Shown piece after piece: positions 9,519-19,405 of a stretch of 64,000 bases of DNA (the stretch's first letter is position 1; every line of letters begins with the position of its first letter). The notes below the pieces were generated by a model. It made no database searches. It was not told where the DNA came from and saw only the letters and a list, made by a program, of their open reading frames with translations. The stretch lies in assembly GCA_016708725.1 (NCBI GenBank), contig JADJFE010000017.1, forward strand, positions 1 to 64,000, read 5' to 3'. Source of the stretch: Candidatus Aalborgicola bjergmarkensis (lineage in GTDB: Bacteria > Pseudomonadota > Gammaproteobacteria > Burkholderiales > Burkholderiaceae_C). A program made the translations under genes and the position numbers.

Positions 9519-10301
9519 ATGATTAATTCACTCTGGATATCCCAAACTGGAATGGAAGCCCAACAGTTGCAGTTGGATGTCATTGCCAACAATCTGGCAA
9601 ATATGTCAACCAACGGCTTCAAAAAATCACAAGCGGTTTTTCAGGAGTTGATGTATGTGAACTTGCGCCAGGTCGGCTCCGCCACTTCCGAGCAAAACAT
9701 ATTACCAATCGGATTGCAGATTGGGCTTGGTGTCCGTCCCGTGGGGACGAGCCGCCACTTCACGTCGGGCACAATGCAACAAACCAACAGTCAATTCGAC
9801 GTTGCCATTGAGGGTCATGGATTCTTTCAATGCACACTGCCCGACGGCACCATCGGCTACACCCGGGATGGCGCCTTTCAGGTCGATAACCAGGGGCGGA
9901 TGGTTACCGCCGGTGGCCTGCCGATTATTGGCGGCATCACGGTGCCCAGCAACGCTATTACGGTTTCTATTGCGCCCAACGGCACAGTCACGGCAAAGAT
10001 CGACGGAACCGTTGAGCCACAACAGATAGGAACCATCACGCTAGTTAATTTCATTAACCCGGCGGGTCTGGAACCCAGAGGCGAAAATATTTACACGGAG
10101 ACGGCAGCTTCGGGACAACCGAACGCTGGCGCCGCTGGCACCAATGGACTGGGAACCCTGAGACAGGGTTTTGTTGAAGCTTCGAACGTCAACGCCGTGC
10201 AGGAATTGGTGAGCATGATCCAGACCCAGCGCGCCTATGAGCTGAATTCCAAAGCCATTCAGACCGCAGACCAGATGCTGCAAAAACTCGGTCAACTGTG
10301 A
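9519..10301 (+). CDS. flgG: Flagellar distal rod protein FlgG
   Basis: FlgG forms the distal rod that crosses the peptidoglycan to the outer membrane. The 260-residue product starts MINSLWISQTGMEAQQLQLD and VIANNLANMSTNGFKKSQAV, contains the FlgG-specific insertion near MYVNLRQVG, the GHGFFQCTLPDGTIGYTRDG block and a C-terminal NVNAVQELVSMIQTQRAYEL helix. Length is exactly typical. Its stop is 17 bp before the flgH ATG. Confidence 0.97.
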   Translation: MINSLWISQTGMEAQQLQLDVIANNLANMSTNGFKKSQAVFQELMYVNLRQVGSATSEQNILPIGLQIGLGVRPVGTSRHFTSGTMQQTNSQFDVAIEGHGFFQCTLPDGTIGYTRDGAFQVDNQGRMVTAGGLPIIGGITVPSNAITVSIAPNGTVTAKIDGTVEPQQIGTITLVNFINPAGLEPRGENIYTETAASGQPNAGAAGTNGLGTLRQGFVEASNVNAVQELVSMIQTQRAYELNSKAIQTADQMLQKLGQL

Positions 10302-10318
10302 TACCTGTGAGGATTGCT

Positions 10319-11035
10319 ATGAAAAATATATCTGCACCCGCTCTATCCATAAGGGCTACAGGCTTTTTTTCATTGCTTTCGGTCGGCTTTTGTGCCTTGA
10401 CTGCCTGCCAGCAATTGCCGCAAAAGGCGACGGTCGATTTTGCCGAGCCTAAAGTCAGTCCAGCACCTTTACAAACGGGGACTATTGTCAGGCCGACTTC
10501 GGGTAGTCTGTTTCAGACGGCGACCTACCGTCCTGCTTTCGAAGATCGACGGGCTCGCATGATTGGCGACACCGTTACGATTCAGATTCTGGAAAATATT
10601 TCGGCTAGCCAGACATCAACCTCCACGCTGAATCGCGCGTCCGACAATTCTGCAACGATTACGCCGCCACTGCCGAATGTTTTGGGCGATCTGTCGAATC
10701 TGAATATGAAGACCGACAGCAAGAATAACTTTTCCGGTAAAGGGCTGACTTCCAGCATCAATACCTTTACCGGCTCCATCACGACCACTGTCACAGAGGT
10801 ATTGCCCAACGGCCATCTTGTCGTGACCGGCGAAAAGCAGATTGGCGTCAACCAGAATGTGGACGTGTTGCGTTTCTCTGGCACCATAGACCCCCGGTTG
10901 GTGCAGCCAGGTAACATTATCAGATCAACCCAGGTAGCCAACGTGCGGGTTGAGTCGCGAGGACGCGGCGCGCAAGGCGAAGCGCAAACAGTTGGCTGGC
11001 TTTCCCGGTTCTTTTTAAGTTTTAATCCTTTCTAA
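10319..11035 (+). CDS. flgH: Flagellar L-ring lipoprotein FlgH
   Basis: FlgH forms the outer-membrane L ring. The 238-residue product has a lipoprotein signal peptide ending in a lipobox (FCALTAC), then the FlgH core: RARMIGDTVTIQILENISAS, VTEVLPNGHLVVTGEKQIGV, and LRFSGTIDPRLVQPGNIIRS. The ATG at 10319 was chosen because GAGGA sits about 6 bases upstream. A GTG at 10298 that overlaps the flgG stop would add 7 residues and is less likely. Confidence 0.96.
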   Translation: MKNISAPALSIRATGFFSLLSVGFCALTACQQLPQKATVDFAEPKVSPAPLQTGTIVRPTSGSLFQTATYRPAFEDRRARMIGDTVTIQILENISASQTSTSTLNRASDNSATITPPLPNVLGDLSNLNMKTDSKNNFSGKGLTSSINTFTGSITTTVTEVLPNGHLVVTGEKQIGVNQNVDVLRFSGTIDPRLVQPGNIIRSTQVANVRVESRGRGAQGEAQTVGWLSRFFLSFNPF

Positions 11036-11101
11036 AGTTCTCCAGAATAGTGCCGAGGGGTAACCGATCCACCCGGATCGACCCGATGATCAACTCAGCA
11101 C

Positions 11102-12247
11102 ATGATTACCTGGATCAACCGCGCAAAATGCACCAGTCTGCAGCAGTTCGGCCACCTGTGCGTGGCACTGTGCTTGCTAGTCTCTGGAACACCGTCCCAT
11201 GCCATGCGTATCAAGGAAGTGGCCACCATTGAAGGGGTACGCAGCAACCAATTGACGGGCTTTGGCATCATTGTCGGACTCGATGGCACCGGCGACCAAT
11301 CGACGCAAATGCCCTATACGGCCCAGGGGATGGCCAACTATATGCAGCAACTGGGTATCACGTTGCCGGCAGCTTCGCTGGCCCAGTTGCAGATGAAGAA
11401 CGTGGCCGCCGTCCTGGTGACCGCGCAGCTGCCAGCATTCGCGCGTCCCGGCCAACTGATTGATGTGAATGTCTCTTCCGCAGGCAATGCCAAATCAATC
11501 AAAGGTGGCACCTTGATCGCTGCACCGCTCAAAGGAGCCGATGGCGAGGTGTACGCGCTGGCGCAAGGCAATGTGATTGTGGCCGGTGCAGGCGCCGCAG
11601 CCGGTGGTAGCAAAGTAACCGTCAACCACCTCAGCGTAGGGCGTATTCCTGATGGTGCACAGGTTGAGCGTGCCGTGCCTACCTCCTTGCAGGATACCCC
11701 CCACATTCACCTTAGCCTCAACGCAACAGACTTTCAGACCGCACGCAAGGTGGCGGCTGCTGTCAATGCCCGGTTTGGCGAAGGGGTGGCGCAAGCGCTG
11801 GATGGCCGCACGGTTCAGGTCAAGGCACCCATGACCGCCAATGAACGTATCAGTTTTCTGGCCGAAATGGAAGAATTGCCGGTGGCCAGCTCAATTGCCG
11901 CTGCCAAAGTCATCATCAACGCCCGCACTGGCTCCATTGTGCTCAACCAGTCCGTAACGCTGGGCGAATGTGCGGTTGCACACGGCAATTTGTCCATCAG
12001 CATCTCATCCACTCCGATTATCAGCCAGCCCAACCCACTGTCGAATGGGGTAACTGTGGTTACAGAAAAAGCCGAAATCAATATCAAGCAGGAACCGGGT
12101 CAATTACTTCTCCTGCCCGCCTCAGCCAAGCTAACCGACGTAGTCAAAGCCTTGAACGCACTGGGCGCTACACCAGGGGATTTGCTGGCCATTTTGCAAG
12201 CCATCAAGTCTGCTGGTGCGCTGAACGCCGAGCTGGAGGTCATCTGA
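11102..12247 (+). CDS. flgI: Flagellar P-ring protein FlgI
   Basis: FlgI forms the periplasmic P ring around the rod and needs FlgA for assembly. The 381 residues begin with a Sec signal peptide (LCVALCLLVSGTPSHA), followed by the diagnostic MRIKEVATIEGVRSNQLTGF, GIIVGLDGTGDQ and AKVIINARTGSIVLNQSVTL, ending with TPGDLLAILQAIKSAGALNA. It overlaps no neighbour; flgJ begins 1 bp after its stop. Confidence 0.97.
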   Translation: MITWINRAKCTSLQQFGHLCVALCLLVSGTPSHAMRIKEVATIEGVRSNQLTGFGIIVGLDGTGDQSTQMPYTAQGMANYMQQLGITLPAASLAQLQMKNVAAVLVTAQLPAFARPGQLIDVNVSSAGNAKSIKGGTLIAAPLKGADGEVYALAQGNVIVAGAGAAAGGSKVTVNHLSVGRIPDGAQVERAVPTSLQDTPHIHLSLNATDFQTARKVAAAVNARFGEGVAQALDGRTVQVKAPMTANERISFLAEMEELPVASSIAAAKVIINARTGSIVLNQSVTLGECAVAHGNLSISISSTPIISQPNPLSNGVTVVTEKAEINIKQEPGQLLLLPASAKLTDVVKALNALGATPGDLLAILQAIKSAGALNAELEVI

Positions 12248-12248
12248 T

Positions 12249-13157
12249 ATGAGCTACACATCCTCCATATCCAACCCCCTCGCCAACAGGCAAGGGCTGG
12301 CGGCTGATGCCAGGTCCCTGGGTGCGCTCAAAATGGAAGCGGGCAAGAACAGCCCGGAGGCCATCAAGGAGACAGCCAAACAGTTTGAATCCCTGTTCAT
12401 GCGCGAACTGATGAAGAGCATGCGCGAGGCAACCATGAAATCCGGCATGCTCGACAGTCCGGGCGAAAACCTGGGTACGGATTTGCTGGATCAGCAGTTT
12501 GCCGTGCAGATGTCCGGCCAGCCCGGTGGACTCTCCGACCTCATTGCACAGCAACTGACCCGGCAAATGGGGGGCAATCCTGCCGATGCAACGTCCGGCA
12601 AGGGTACTCAGGGAATCATGGTCCGGGCAACCAGCAATGGAAAACCACCCGCAGTCGGAATAAAGGGAATGCGGCCCCCCACAGAGGGGCAATCGAAGTT
12701 TGTGCAGAAGCACGCGCAAGTCGCCAATGAAATCGAAAAAAAATCAGGTATTCCCGCCAGCTACATGCTGGGGCAGGCAGGGCACGAAACCGGCTGGGGC
12801 AAGTTCGAAATCAAACAGAAAGGGGGCGCGCCCTCGCACAACCTGTTTGGCATCAAGGCCGGGGCCAACTGGACGGGTAAGGTGGCCGAAGTCACCACCA
12901 CCGAATTCATCAACGGCGCGCCCCAGCGGCGGGTTGCGCGCTTTCGCGCCTACGACTCCTACGCCGAAGGCTTCAAGGACTATGCCCGGCTGATCTCCGA
13001 AAGCCCCCGCTACGCCAAGGCACGTGAGCAGCTCGGCTCACCCCAGGCGTTTGCCAATGGCTTGCAAAAAGCCGGTTACGCCACCGACCCGGAGTACGCT
13101 GCCAAATTGGCACGTGCCATCAACACCACGCTGGCCATCCGCGCGGCCGATGCCTGA
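12249..13157 (+). CDS. flgJ: Peptidoglycan hydrolase / rod-cap protein FlgJ
   Basis: FlgJ is bifunctional: an N-terminal rod-capping domain (SPEAIKETAKQFESLFMREL, MKSGMLDSPG) and a C-terminal GH73-type beta-N-acetylglucosaminidase that opens the murein for the rod. The enzyme domain shows the expected catalytic motif (GQAGHETGWGKFE) and the KGGAPSHNLFGIKAGANWTG block. Total length is 302 residues, so this is the two-domain version found in beta- and gammaproteobacteria. It starts 1 bp after flgI. Confidence 0.97.
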   Translation: MSYTSSISNPLANRQGLAADARSLGALKMEAGKNSPEAIKETAKQFESLFMRELMKSMREATMKSGMLDSPGENLGTDLLDQQFAVQMSGQPGGLSDLIAQQLTRQMGGNPADATSGKGTQGIMVRATSNGKPPAVGIKGMRPPTEGQSKFVQKHAQVANEIEKKSGIPASYMLGQAGHETGWGKFEIKQKGGAPSHNLFGIKAGANWTGKVAEVTTTEFINGAPQRRVARFRAYDSYAEGFKDYARLISESPRYAKAREQLGSPQAFANGLQKAGYATDPEYAAKLARAINTTLAIRAADA

Positions 13158-13176
13158 GATGGCTTAGGGGAACAAC

Positions 13177-15171
13177 ATGAGCATCCTCAACGTTGGCACC
13201 CAGGCTCTGTTGGCCAACCAACTCGCGTTGCAAACGGCTGGCAATAACATTTCCAACGTCAACACGCCGGGTTATTCACGCCAGAATGTTGTCCTGGAGA
13301 CGGTTCCCTCGCAATATTCCGGCGCTGGCTACGTTGGCAAGGGGGTCAACGCCCTAACCATTCAACGCAATTTCAGTGAGTTTTTGACACGCCAATCGAC
13401 CTTGGCGGGATCAACGCAGGCAGCTGATGCCACGCGCTCGGACAAACTCAAGCAGTTGGAAAGTTTTTTCCAGGGAGGCTCTAGCGGCCTTGGTGCATCC
13501 ATCAACGATATGTTGAATGCATTTTCCGATGTAGCCAGCTCACCTACCGACTTGACCGCGCGCACCGTGGCTTTGACCAGGGTGGATGAAGCAGCCGCCC
13601 GGATGCGTTCGGCGGCGCTGCAAATCACAGATTTGCAAAGGGGGGTATCCGAGGAGCTTACACAGAAAGTCAATAACATCAATAGCCTGGCGAAAGATGT
13701 AGCTTCTGTCAACAAGGAAGTTGCCCGTGCAATGGGTTCGGGGCACTCGCCCAATGACTTGCTGGATAGGCGCGATCAGTTGATCAGGGAACTGAACCAA
13801 TTCATACAAACCACATCCGTTGCGGCTGACGATGGGACGGTGAGTTTGTTCATTGGCGGCAGTCAGTCGCTGGTGCTGGGCGACGAAGCCACGCCCGTGT
13901 TGATCATGAGCGATGATTTCAACGATCCACTCAAGAAGAAACTGGCAATCAACCGCAGTGGGGTCTTTGTCGCCATGGACGAAAACACCTTGGGTGGCGG
14001 TGAGGTATCGGGCTTGTTGCGTTTTCAGAATACCGATCTGATCGAGGGCAGCAATTTACTAGGGCGTTTGACCATGGCTGTCAGTGAGTCCATGAATGCC
14101 CAGCACCGGCTCGGTCTTGATCTGGACGGTAATATTGGTGGCGACATTTTTACCCCCGTTACCTTTTCCGGACTGAATGTGTTGCAACCGGTGGCGCCCG
14201 CAGCCTTGAATGCGGGAACTGCCTCATTGAGTCTGGCCATCAGCGACCCCTCAAAGTTTGCGGCATCCGATTACGAAGTGAGTTTCACCGGTGCAACAGA
14301 CGGCAGCATCACGCGGCGCTCGGACGGGCAGGTGACTTTATTTGACTTTGCTGTCACAAGCCCTGTGACGGTTGACGGCCTTGCCATTACCCAAGATGGT
14401 GGCGCTGCTGCGGGCGACCGTTTCTTGCTCAAACCTTTCAGCACACAAGCCAGCGACGTCACCCGGCAGTTTTCCACGCCACGCGCATTGGCCGTGGCAA
14501 GTCCGGTGGCTGGCAATATGGGCGCTTCCAATGCAGGTAGTTTGCAGCAGACTGCATTGATTGCCCGCTCCAATCCGCCAGCAACCGTGCCGGTCACTTT
14601 GACGTTTACCGGTCCGAATACCTATACCCGCAGTGACGACCCGGCTGGCACGGTTTTTGATTACCTCTCCGGGCAAGCCATTGAGGCAACCTTGCCGGAT
14701 ATGCCGCTGACCACACCGCCCACGTACAGCAATCCTCTGGTTGACTGGTCCATCGTGCTCAAGGGTACGCCCCAGGTGGGAGACACCTACACCGTGCACT
14801 ACGTACTCGACACACCGGCCAACGACCCGTTTATCCAGGGAAAAGCCGACTACAAGCTCAACTCAGGCAACGCCACAGCCATGATGAACCTGCGGGATGT
14901 GGCGATGTTCGATGGTGCTGCCACGACCGATGGCTATGCGGCAATGATTTCGCAAATCGGCATACGCACCCAAAGCGCCAACTACTCGACTACTGTTTCC
15001 ACCTCGATTGCCGTCAATCTGGAAAAAGACCGCAACGGCGTATCCGGCGTGAATCTCGACGAAGAGGCCGCCAAACTGCTGCAATACCAGCAGGCATACC
15101 AGGCTTCGGCCAAGATGATACAAATCGCGCAAGGCATTTTCGACACGTTAATGCAAAGTGTGGGCCGTTAA
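13177..15171 (+). CDS. flgK: Flagellar hook-associated protein 1 FlgK
   Basis: FlgK is the first hook-filament junction protein, chaperoned by FlgN. The 664-residue product has the conserved N terminus (LQTAGNNISNVNTPGYSRQN) with a coiled-coil D0/D1 region, the DLLDRRDQLIRELNQFI motif, a long central variable domain, and the C-terminal GVNLDEEAAKLLQYQQAYQA helix. A GGGGAAC ribosome binding site precedes the ATG. It is somewhat longer than the enteric FlgK, as is common in Burkholderiales. Confidence 0.97.
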   Translation: MSILNVGTQALLANQLALQTAGNNISNVNTPGYSRQNVVLETVPSQYSGAGYVGKGVNALTIQRNFSEFLTRQSTLAGSTQAADATRSDKLKQLESFFQGGSSGLGASINDMLNAFSDVASSPTDLTARTVALTRVDEAAARMRSAALQITDLQRGVSEELTQKVNNINSLAKDVASVNKEVARAMGSGHSPNDLLDRRDQLIRELNQFIQTTSVAADDGTVSLFIGGSQSLVLGDEATPVLIMSDDFNDPLKKKLAINRSGVFVAMDENTLGGGEVSGLLRFQNTDLIEGSNLLGRLTMAVSESMNAQHRLGLDLDGNIGGDIFTPVTFSGLNVLQPVAPAALNAGTASLSLAISDPSKFAASDYEVSFTGATDGSITRRSDGQVTLFDFAVTSPVTVDGLAITQDGGAAAGDRFLLKPFSTQASDVTRQFSTPRALAVASPVAGNMGASNAGSLQQTALIARSNPPATVPVTLTFTGPNTYTRSDDPAGTVFDYLSGQAIEATLPDMPLTTPPTYSNPLVDWSIVLKGTPQVGDTYTVHYVLDTPANDPFIQGKADYKLNSGNATAMMNLRDVAMFDGAATTDGYAAMISQIGIRTQSANYSTTVSTSIAVNLEKDRNGVSGVNLDEEAAKLLQYQQAYQASAKMIQIAQGIFDTLMQSVGR

Positions 15172-15225
15172 ATTACCCGTTAACTTACCTGTTCAACCTG
15201 ACGCATAGGCACCCGGAGACTCACC

Positions 15226-16536
15226 ATGGCAACCGCCACCTTTTCACGTCTTGGATCGGCTAACACATACGACAATGCACGCGCCAACCTCATGACGCGG
15301 CAGACTTCTCTTGTGAATCTACAGGACAAAATGACCTCTGGAAAACGGGTCAATACCCCTAGCGATGATCCTACCTCTGCGGCCCAGGCCGAGCGGGCGC
15401 TCAATCGCATTGAACGCATCAAAACCGACCAGCGCGCACTGGACTCACAGCGCAATGCCATCTCCCAGGCTGAAAGCGTGTTAGGTGATGTCACCGACAC
15501 CTTGCAAAGCATCCGCGAATTGATGGTCAGCGCGGGCGATGGTGGCTACACCTCTGCCGAGCGGCAGACCATTGCCATGCAGATACAGGGGATGCGCGAC
15601 CAGGTGTTCGCACTATCGAACCGCAAGGACACCAATGGCATGCCGCTGTTTGCTTCACTCGCCAGCGCCTTGAAGCCCTTTGTCGGCCCGCAGGCCACCG
15701 CACCCGACTACACCTTCCAGGGACTTCCAGGACAAAACGGCAGCACCGAAGTCACCATCGCATCCACCCTGGATGGAGACAGCGCCTTCATGCACCAACC
15801 CAACCGCGATGGCGTCTATAACATCAAGGTGACCAACACGGCGGCGGGCCTGATACCGTCCAGCCGCACACTGCAAACCGATAACGTCACGGTGACCAGC
15901 CCGGTACTGGTGACAGGTGCCGCCTACGCGATTGATTTCACCGCCATCGACACCACTACCGTACCCGGAACGACGACTGCCACCTACACACTGACCGACA
16001 CCACCAACTCCCCAGGCGCACCCTTTGCCACCCAGACCATCAGCTACCCCACCGACCAGCCAGCAAACATCCTCATCGCTGACGACCCACCACCGCCTGC
16101 TGCGCCAACAACCCTGGGCCTGCCCGGACTGTCTTTCAGCATCACCGGCACGCCCGACGTTGGCGACTCCATCACTATCGACCCCAGTCCGAGTATCTTT
16201 AGCGTGCTGGATAACGCCATCCGAGATATTGGCGTTGCCCCGAACGGAAACGCTGCAGCACAGGCCGTAGGCCAGGCGCTCAACAACATAGACATCGGCA
16301 TGTCCCGCGTTTCCGCCGTGCGCAGCCAGGCGGGTGACTTGCTCAACCGCGCCGAGCGTATCTCCGTCAACCAGGAAAAGCGCAGCGTCCAGATGGAAAC
16401 GGACCGTTCCCGCGCCGAGGATATGGACATGATGACCGGCATCTCCGACTTCCAGAACCAGCAAACCGGCTACCAGGCGGCGCTACAGTCCTACGCCCAG
16501 ATTCAGAAACTGTCGCTGTTCAACTTCATCGGTTGA
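15226..16536 (+). CDS. flgL: Flagellar hook-associated protein 3 FlgL
   Basis: FlgL is the second junction protein, contacting the first flagellin ring. The 436 residues show flagellin-like D0/D1 helices at both ends: MTRQTSLVNLQDKMTSGKRV and NTPSDDPTSAAQAERALNRI at the start, and DMDMMTGISDFQNQQTGYQA then ALQSYAQIQKLSLFNFIG at the end. The middle is a Thr/Pro-rich variable domain. It is the last gene of the flagellar run in this window; no intrinsic terminator was seen after it. Confidence 0.96.
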   Translation: MATATFSRLGSANTYDNARANLMTRQTSLVNLQDKMTSGKRVNTPSDDPTSAAQAERALNRIERIKTDQRALDSQRNAISQAESVLGDVTDTLQSIRELMVSAGDGGYTSAERQTIAMQIQGMRDQVFALSNRKDTNGMPLFASLASALKPFVGPQATAPDYTFQGLPGQNGSTEVTIASTLDGDSAFMHQPNRDGVYNIKVTNTAAGLIPSSRTLQTDNVTVTSPVLVTGAAYAIDFTAIDTTTVPGTTTATYTLTDTTNSPGAPFATQTISYPTDQPANILIADDPPPPAAPTTLGLPGLSFSITGTPDVGDSITIDPSPSIFSVLDNAIRDIGVAPNGNAAAQAVGQALNNIDIGMSRVSAVRSQAGDLLNRAERISVNQEKRSVQMETDRSRAEDMDMMTGISDFQNQQTGYQAALQSYAQIQKLSLFNFIG

Positions 16537-16580
16537 TGTGTAGTGTAGTGGGTGCGTCAATGGAAAAAAGGAAGGTATTT

Positions 16581-17555
16581 ATGCATGGGATTATTATTTT
16601 TCTTCGATGGATTGTGGCTGCACACATACTTTTGCTATTTTCTCAAGCCGTGTGGGCGGCGGACTTTCGGGACCCGGAAAACAAACAATTCATCGTCTGG
16701 CCGAATATCCCGGTGATTCGTGCTTCGGATTTTGAGGAATATGAGCGGGATCGCAAGATTTTCACCGACCTGCATTTATTGAAAGCCGATCCAGGCACGA
16801 TAACCGCTGCCCTGGCCGCCGTGGATAGCTTGCAAAATCACCATGAGCGGCGCACATTGGCTGACCTTGGCAGAAGCCTCAATGCCCAACTGATTGGCGA
16901 GCTGGATAAGTTTGCGCGCAACGGAAATGTCAAACAACCCAAGTTGCGCTTCGATTTTGCCAACATTTCTCCACAAGACCTGCAAAGGCAATTGGCGATG
17001 GATACAGCCGAGTTGAATAAACTGAAAAAAAAGGCATCCCAGGTCACTTTGGTTATTTACATAACGTATACGCGGCTGGAGGGAAATCTCTTGCAGCTGG
17101 TGTGCACCGTGGTGAAGCTGGCAAACGGTGAATCGCAAAGTTTTGTCGTAACAGCGCCCATCAATTTTGTCGGTCAATATCTGGCGCTCGAAATATTCAA
17201 TTATTTCCAGGGCAATCGCTTTCCGAAACATCAGGACCCGATGCCCGACCGGGAATGGCTGGCCGCCGGGCCAGGCCACACCAATCAGCTGGTTTCGCAT
17301 GAAATGGCCAAACGCTATTGCAAATCCCAGAACGCCGAGCTACCCACCGCGACCGAAATAGAAATGGGGGAATCGGCTGGCTTCTACAACGGAGGTGTTG
17401 CGCTCAAGGCCGATAGCCTCTACCACATCAAGACAGGAATGTATTACTCTTCCGAAACGCAAGATGTTGCAGGAAAAATCAGACCCGTTTCCATCGAGAA
17501 CGCAAGCCTTGCTTACTATTACTGCATAAGAAATAAGGCGTATGCCAAAAAATAA
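16581..17555 (+). CDS. Exported protein of unknown function
   Basis: The product has 324 residues with an N-terminal signal or anchor segment (HGIIIFLRWIVAAHILLLFS, then QAVWA), so it is probably periplasmic. The body has an acidic/basic helical region (DLQRQLAMDTAELNKLKKKA) and a C-terminal half with MPDREWLAAGPGHTNQLVSH and EMAKRYCKSQNAELPTATEI, which recalls the start of sulfatase-modifying/formylglycine-like folds, though the match is weak. The ATG at 16581 follows GGAAGG. Upstream in-frame ATGs exist at 16533, 16536 and 16560. No function is assigned. It starts 44 bp after flgL on the same strand. Confidence 0.75.
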   Translation: MHGIIIFLRWIVAAHILLLFSQAVWAADFRDPENKQFIVWPNIPVIRASDFEEYERDRKIFTDLHLLKADPGTITAALAAVDSLQNHHERRTLADLGRSLNAQLIGELDKFARNGNVKQPKLRFDFANISPQDLQRQLAMDTAELNKLKKKASQVTLVIYITYTRLEGNLLQLVCTVVKLANGESQSFVVTAPINFVGQYLALEIFNYFQGNRFPKHQDPMPDREWLAAGPGHTNQLVSHEMAKRYCKSQNAELPTATEIEMGESAGFYNGGVALKADSLYHIKTGMYYSSETQDVAGKIRPVSIENASLAYYYCIRNKAYAKK

Positions 17556-17707
17556 TGTCGGTTGGCGTGCGGGCCGAAGCGCTGGCCCGACAACGAGGGG
17601 AAAGCCGTATGCAAAACGCACATCGCAGGCAAGGATTTGCTATAAAAACCATATCTATCCCCGCACGTTTGACGGTGTCTGTCGGGCTAAATGGCTCAGC
17701 CCACGCT

Positions 17708-17974
17708 CTAACCGACCGCGCGCCGCCCTGCGGTTTCCTGGTGCACAAAGATAAGCCGCATGTCAGCCACGTCTATGGACAAGCCGTTTTCATGGCCCGC
17801 ATCCTCTGCCACCAGCCAAACACGCTCACAAAGCGCCTCAAACGTTTGCGCCTCGGTAACAAAGCACAGCGCCTCACACTCGCCTACCCACATGCTGCAC
17901 TCCGGGTCAAAACTCACCTCCACGGTGAACGTGGCAGGCTCTTTGCGGAAATCAGGACGGATGACGTTGTTCAT
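17708..17974 (-). CDS. DUF1902 family protein
   Basis: The 88-residue protein has the DUF1902 layout: VEVSFDPECSMWVGECEALC followed by FVTEAQTFEALCERVWLVAE. The fold is similar to HicB-type antitoxins (a partial RNase H-like fold), and family members usually lie near toxin-antitoxin genes, as here. The ATG at 17974 (MNNVIRPDF) was chosen over 17998 because most of the family starts close to the first strand. No toxin is adjacent. Its function is unknown. Confidence 0.7.
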   Translation of the reverse strand: MNNVIRPDFRKEPATFTVEVSFDPECSMWVGECEALCFVTEAQTFEALCERVWLVAEDAGHENGLSIDVADMRLIFVHQETAGRRAVG

Positions 17975-18162
17975 ATCCCAAGTGTAGCCCCGCGCCATGC
18001 CCTTACTGCGCGTCTTCGCACGCTACAACCCAGGCGTCGGTAAGGTGCCGATGGTGCTAAAAGTACCCCATCTTGGCTTCCCTCTTAAAGCGGGACAGCA
18101 CGGCACTTTGTGGGAGTAGCGGGAGCCTCCAGATTCCGGGATACTCCCAGCCAAAGCCAAAT

Positions 18163-18384
18163 TGCTCCTGATAAAATAGCTGCTACCGCTTGTCCCATAA
18201 GGCTTACAGCCCGATTTGCCATGCAAAAACACCCGAAAACGGCCCGTTTTGATGCCGCATGGCGGCTCCTGGCATCGCCTTGACCCGTTTTGAAGGGCAA
18301 AATTCAAGGCAAATCTGGCTGTATGCCTTATGGGACAAGCGGGAATAGCTATGTTTTTTGCAGAGAAAGCGCCACAGACGAATG
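18163..18384 (-). repeat. MITE-like inverted-repeat element, copy 1
   Basis: The core (18177-18351) is bounded by imperfect inverted arms of about 44 bp containing TAGCTGCT, CCCATAAGGC and CAGCC(C/A)GATTTGCC. The whole segment is homologous, in opposite orientation, to 58699-58929. It has no coding capacity. A 26 bp direct repeat (GATGGTGCTA...TACCCCATC) lies outside it at 18049-18074 and 18463-18488. The dispersed, non-coding, inverted-repeat structure suggests a non-autonomous transposable element. Confidence 0.75.
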
Positions 18385-18571
18385 CGCGCATTCAAACGCA
18401 CCATGCGCCTTCCAGCGCTCCCACAGGAATCACATCCAGCCTGCACGGGAATGACAATGCCTTGATGGTGCTAGAAATACCCCATCCTGAAACATGCCAG
18501 TGAAGTGCAAGCAAAGGGATACTATAAAAACTACAGCCACTCCCGCACGTCACACGGGCGCTGTGAGCCGA

Positions 18572-18865
18572 TTAGTGCATTTTCAGCACGGTCAGCATCA
18601 CGCCCACGGCAACAGCCAGAAAAGCACCCAGCTTGATCGTCAGGCGCAATTCCATGGCCTGTATGTCCTTGGTCAACGATTCAAACTTGTTGTCAATTTT
18701 GTTGTCAAGCCGAGCGATGTCCGCCTTGGTTGCCAGTGTCGTATCCAGCGCTTCGGAGAATATCTCCTTTTGCGCCTGGGCCAGAGCAGCAGCCTGTTCG
18801 CGTGGCATACCCGCCTTTTCCAGCCGGTCTACGAAATTGAATGTATCAAAGGTAATGGTGCTCAT
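18572..18865 (-). CDS. DUF1640-type coiled-coil membrane protein
   Basis: The 97-residue product matches the DUF1640/CCDC90 pattern: an N-terminal amphipathic segment (FDTFNFVDRLEKAGMPREQA), an alanine- and lysine-rich coiled coil (KADIARLDNKIDNKFESLTK) and one C-terminal transmembrane helix (LGAFLAVAVGVMLTVLKMH). It is probably an inner-membrane protein with the coiled coil in the cytoplasm. The ATG at 18865 excludes 29 N-terminal codons of lower quality. Members are often scattered near mobile or toxin-antitoxin genes; no function is established for the bacterial forms. Confidence 0.75.
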   Translation of the reverse strand: MSTITFDTFNFVDRLEKAGMPREQAAALAQAQKEIFSEALDTTLATKADIARLDNKIDNKFESLTKDIQAMELRLTIKLGAFLAVAVGVMLTVLKMH

Positions 18866-18956
18866 ATCCCCAGTATAGCCCCGCACCCTGATTCTTACTG
18901 TACCTCTGCACCTCCTCTTCAACTTCATCGGTTGATGCGTAGCGGGTTGCATCCGT

Positions 18957-19373
18957 TCACTCCACGTTCAACACCAGTTTCTTTCCCAGAACGGCAGCAG
19001 CCTTTTGAAGCTGGTCGAACTTGGATGCATGGCGCAGGTCAAACAGCCGGTCAACCTGCGGAACATGCCAGTTCAAGCGGCGTGCCAGTTCGGCCTTGCG
19101 TATGCCTTGCTCCATCATGGCCTGGTACACGCCCAGCTTGGCGCACTCCAGCGCACTGGGGCGCACGGTCTTCTGGCCCGGCTGGGGCTGGCTGGGTGTG
19201 GGCAGCTTTTTGCGGTCGTCAACGTAGAACGACAGGCCGACTTCGAGCGCCTCAACGGCGTACATCAGCGCTTCTTCTTCATCTTCACCCTGGGTGATGG
19301 CCTCGGGCACATCGGGAAATGTGACCAGCACAGCTCCATCGTCAGGTGTAAGAATTACGGGATAGTCAAACAT
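18957..19373 (-). CDS. HicB-type antitoxin-like protein with C-terminal HTH
   Basis: The 138-residue product has the HicB N-terminal fold (MFDYPVILTPDDGAVLVTFP, then DVPEAITQGEDEEEALMYAV) and a C-terminal DNA-binding helix-turn-helix (RKAELARRLNWHVPQVDRLF). HicB neutralises the HicA mRNA interferase. No HicA-like ORF is found on either side: the 32 bp upstream are empty and the next gene is the RHH/PIN pair. It may be an orphan regulator or may have lost its toxin. Confidence 0.8.
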   Translation of the reverse strand: MFDYPVILTPDDGAVLVTFPDVPEAITQGEDEEEALMYAVEALEVGLSFYVDDRKKLPTPSQPQPGQKTVRPSALECAKLGVYQAMMEQGIRKAELARRLNWHVPQVDRLFDLRHASKFDQLQKAAAVLGKKLVLNVE

Positions 19374-19405
19374 GGTGATTCCTCATCTGAGACCTTGTAA
19401 AGACA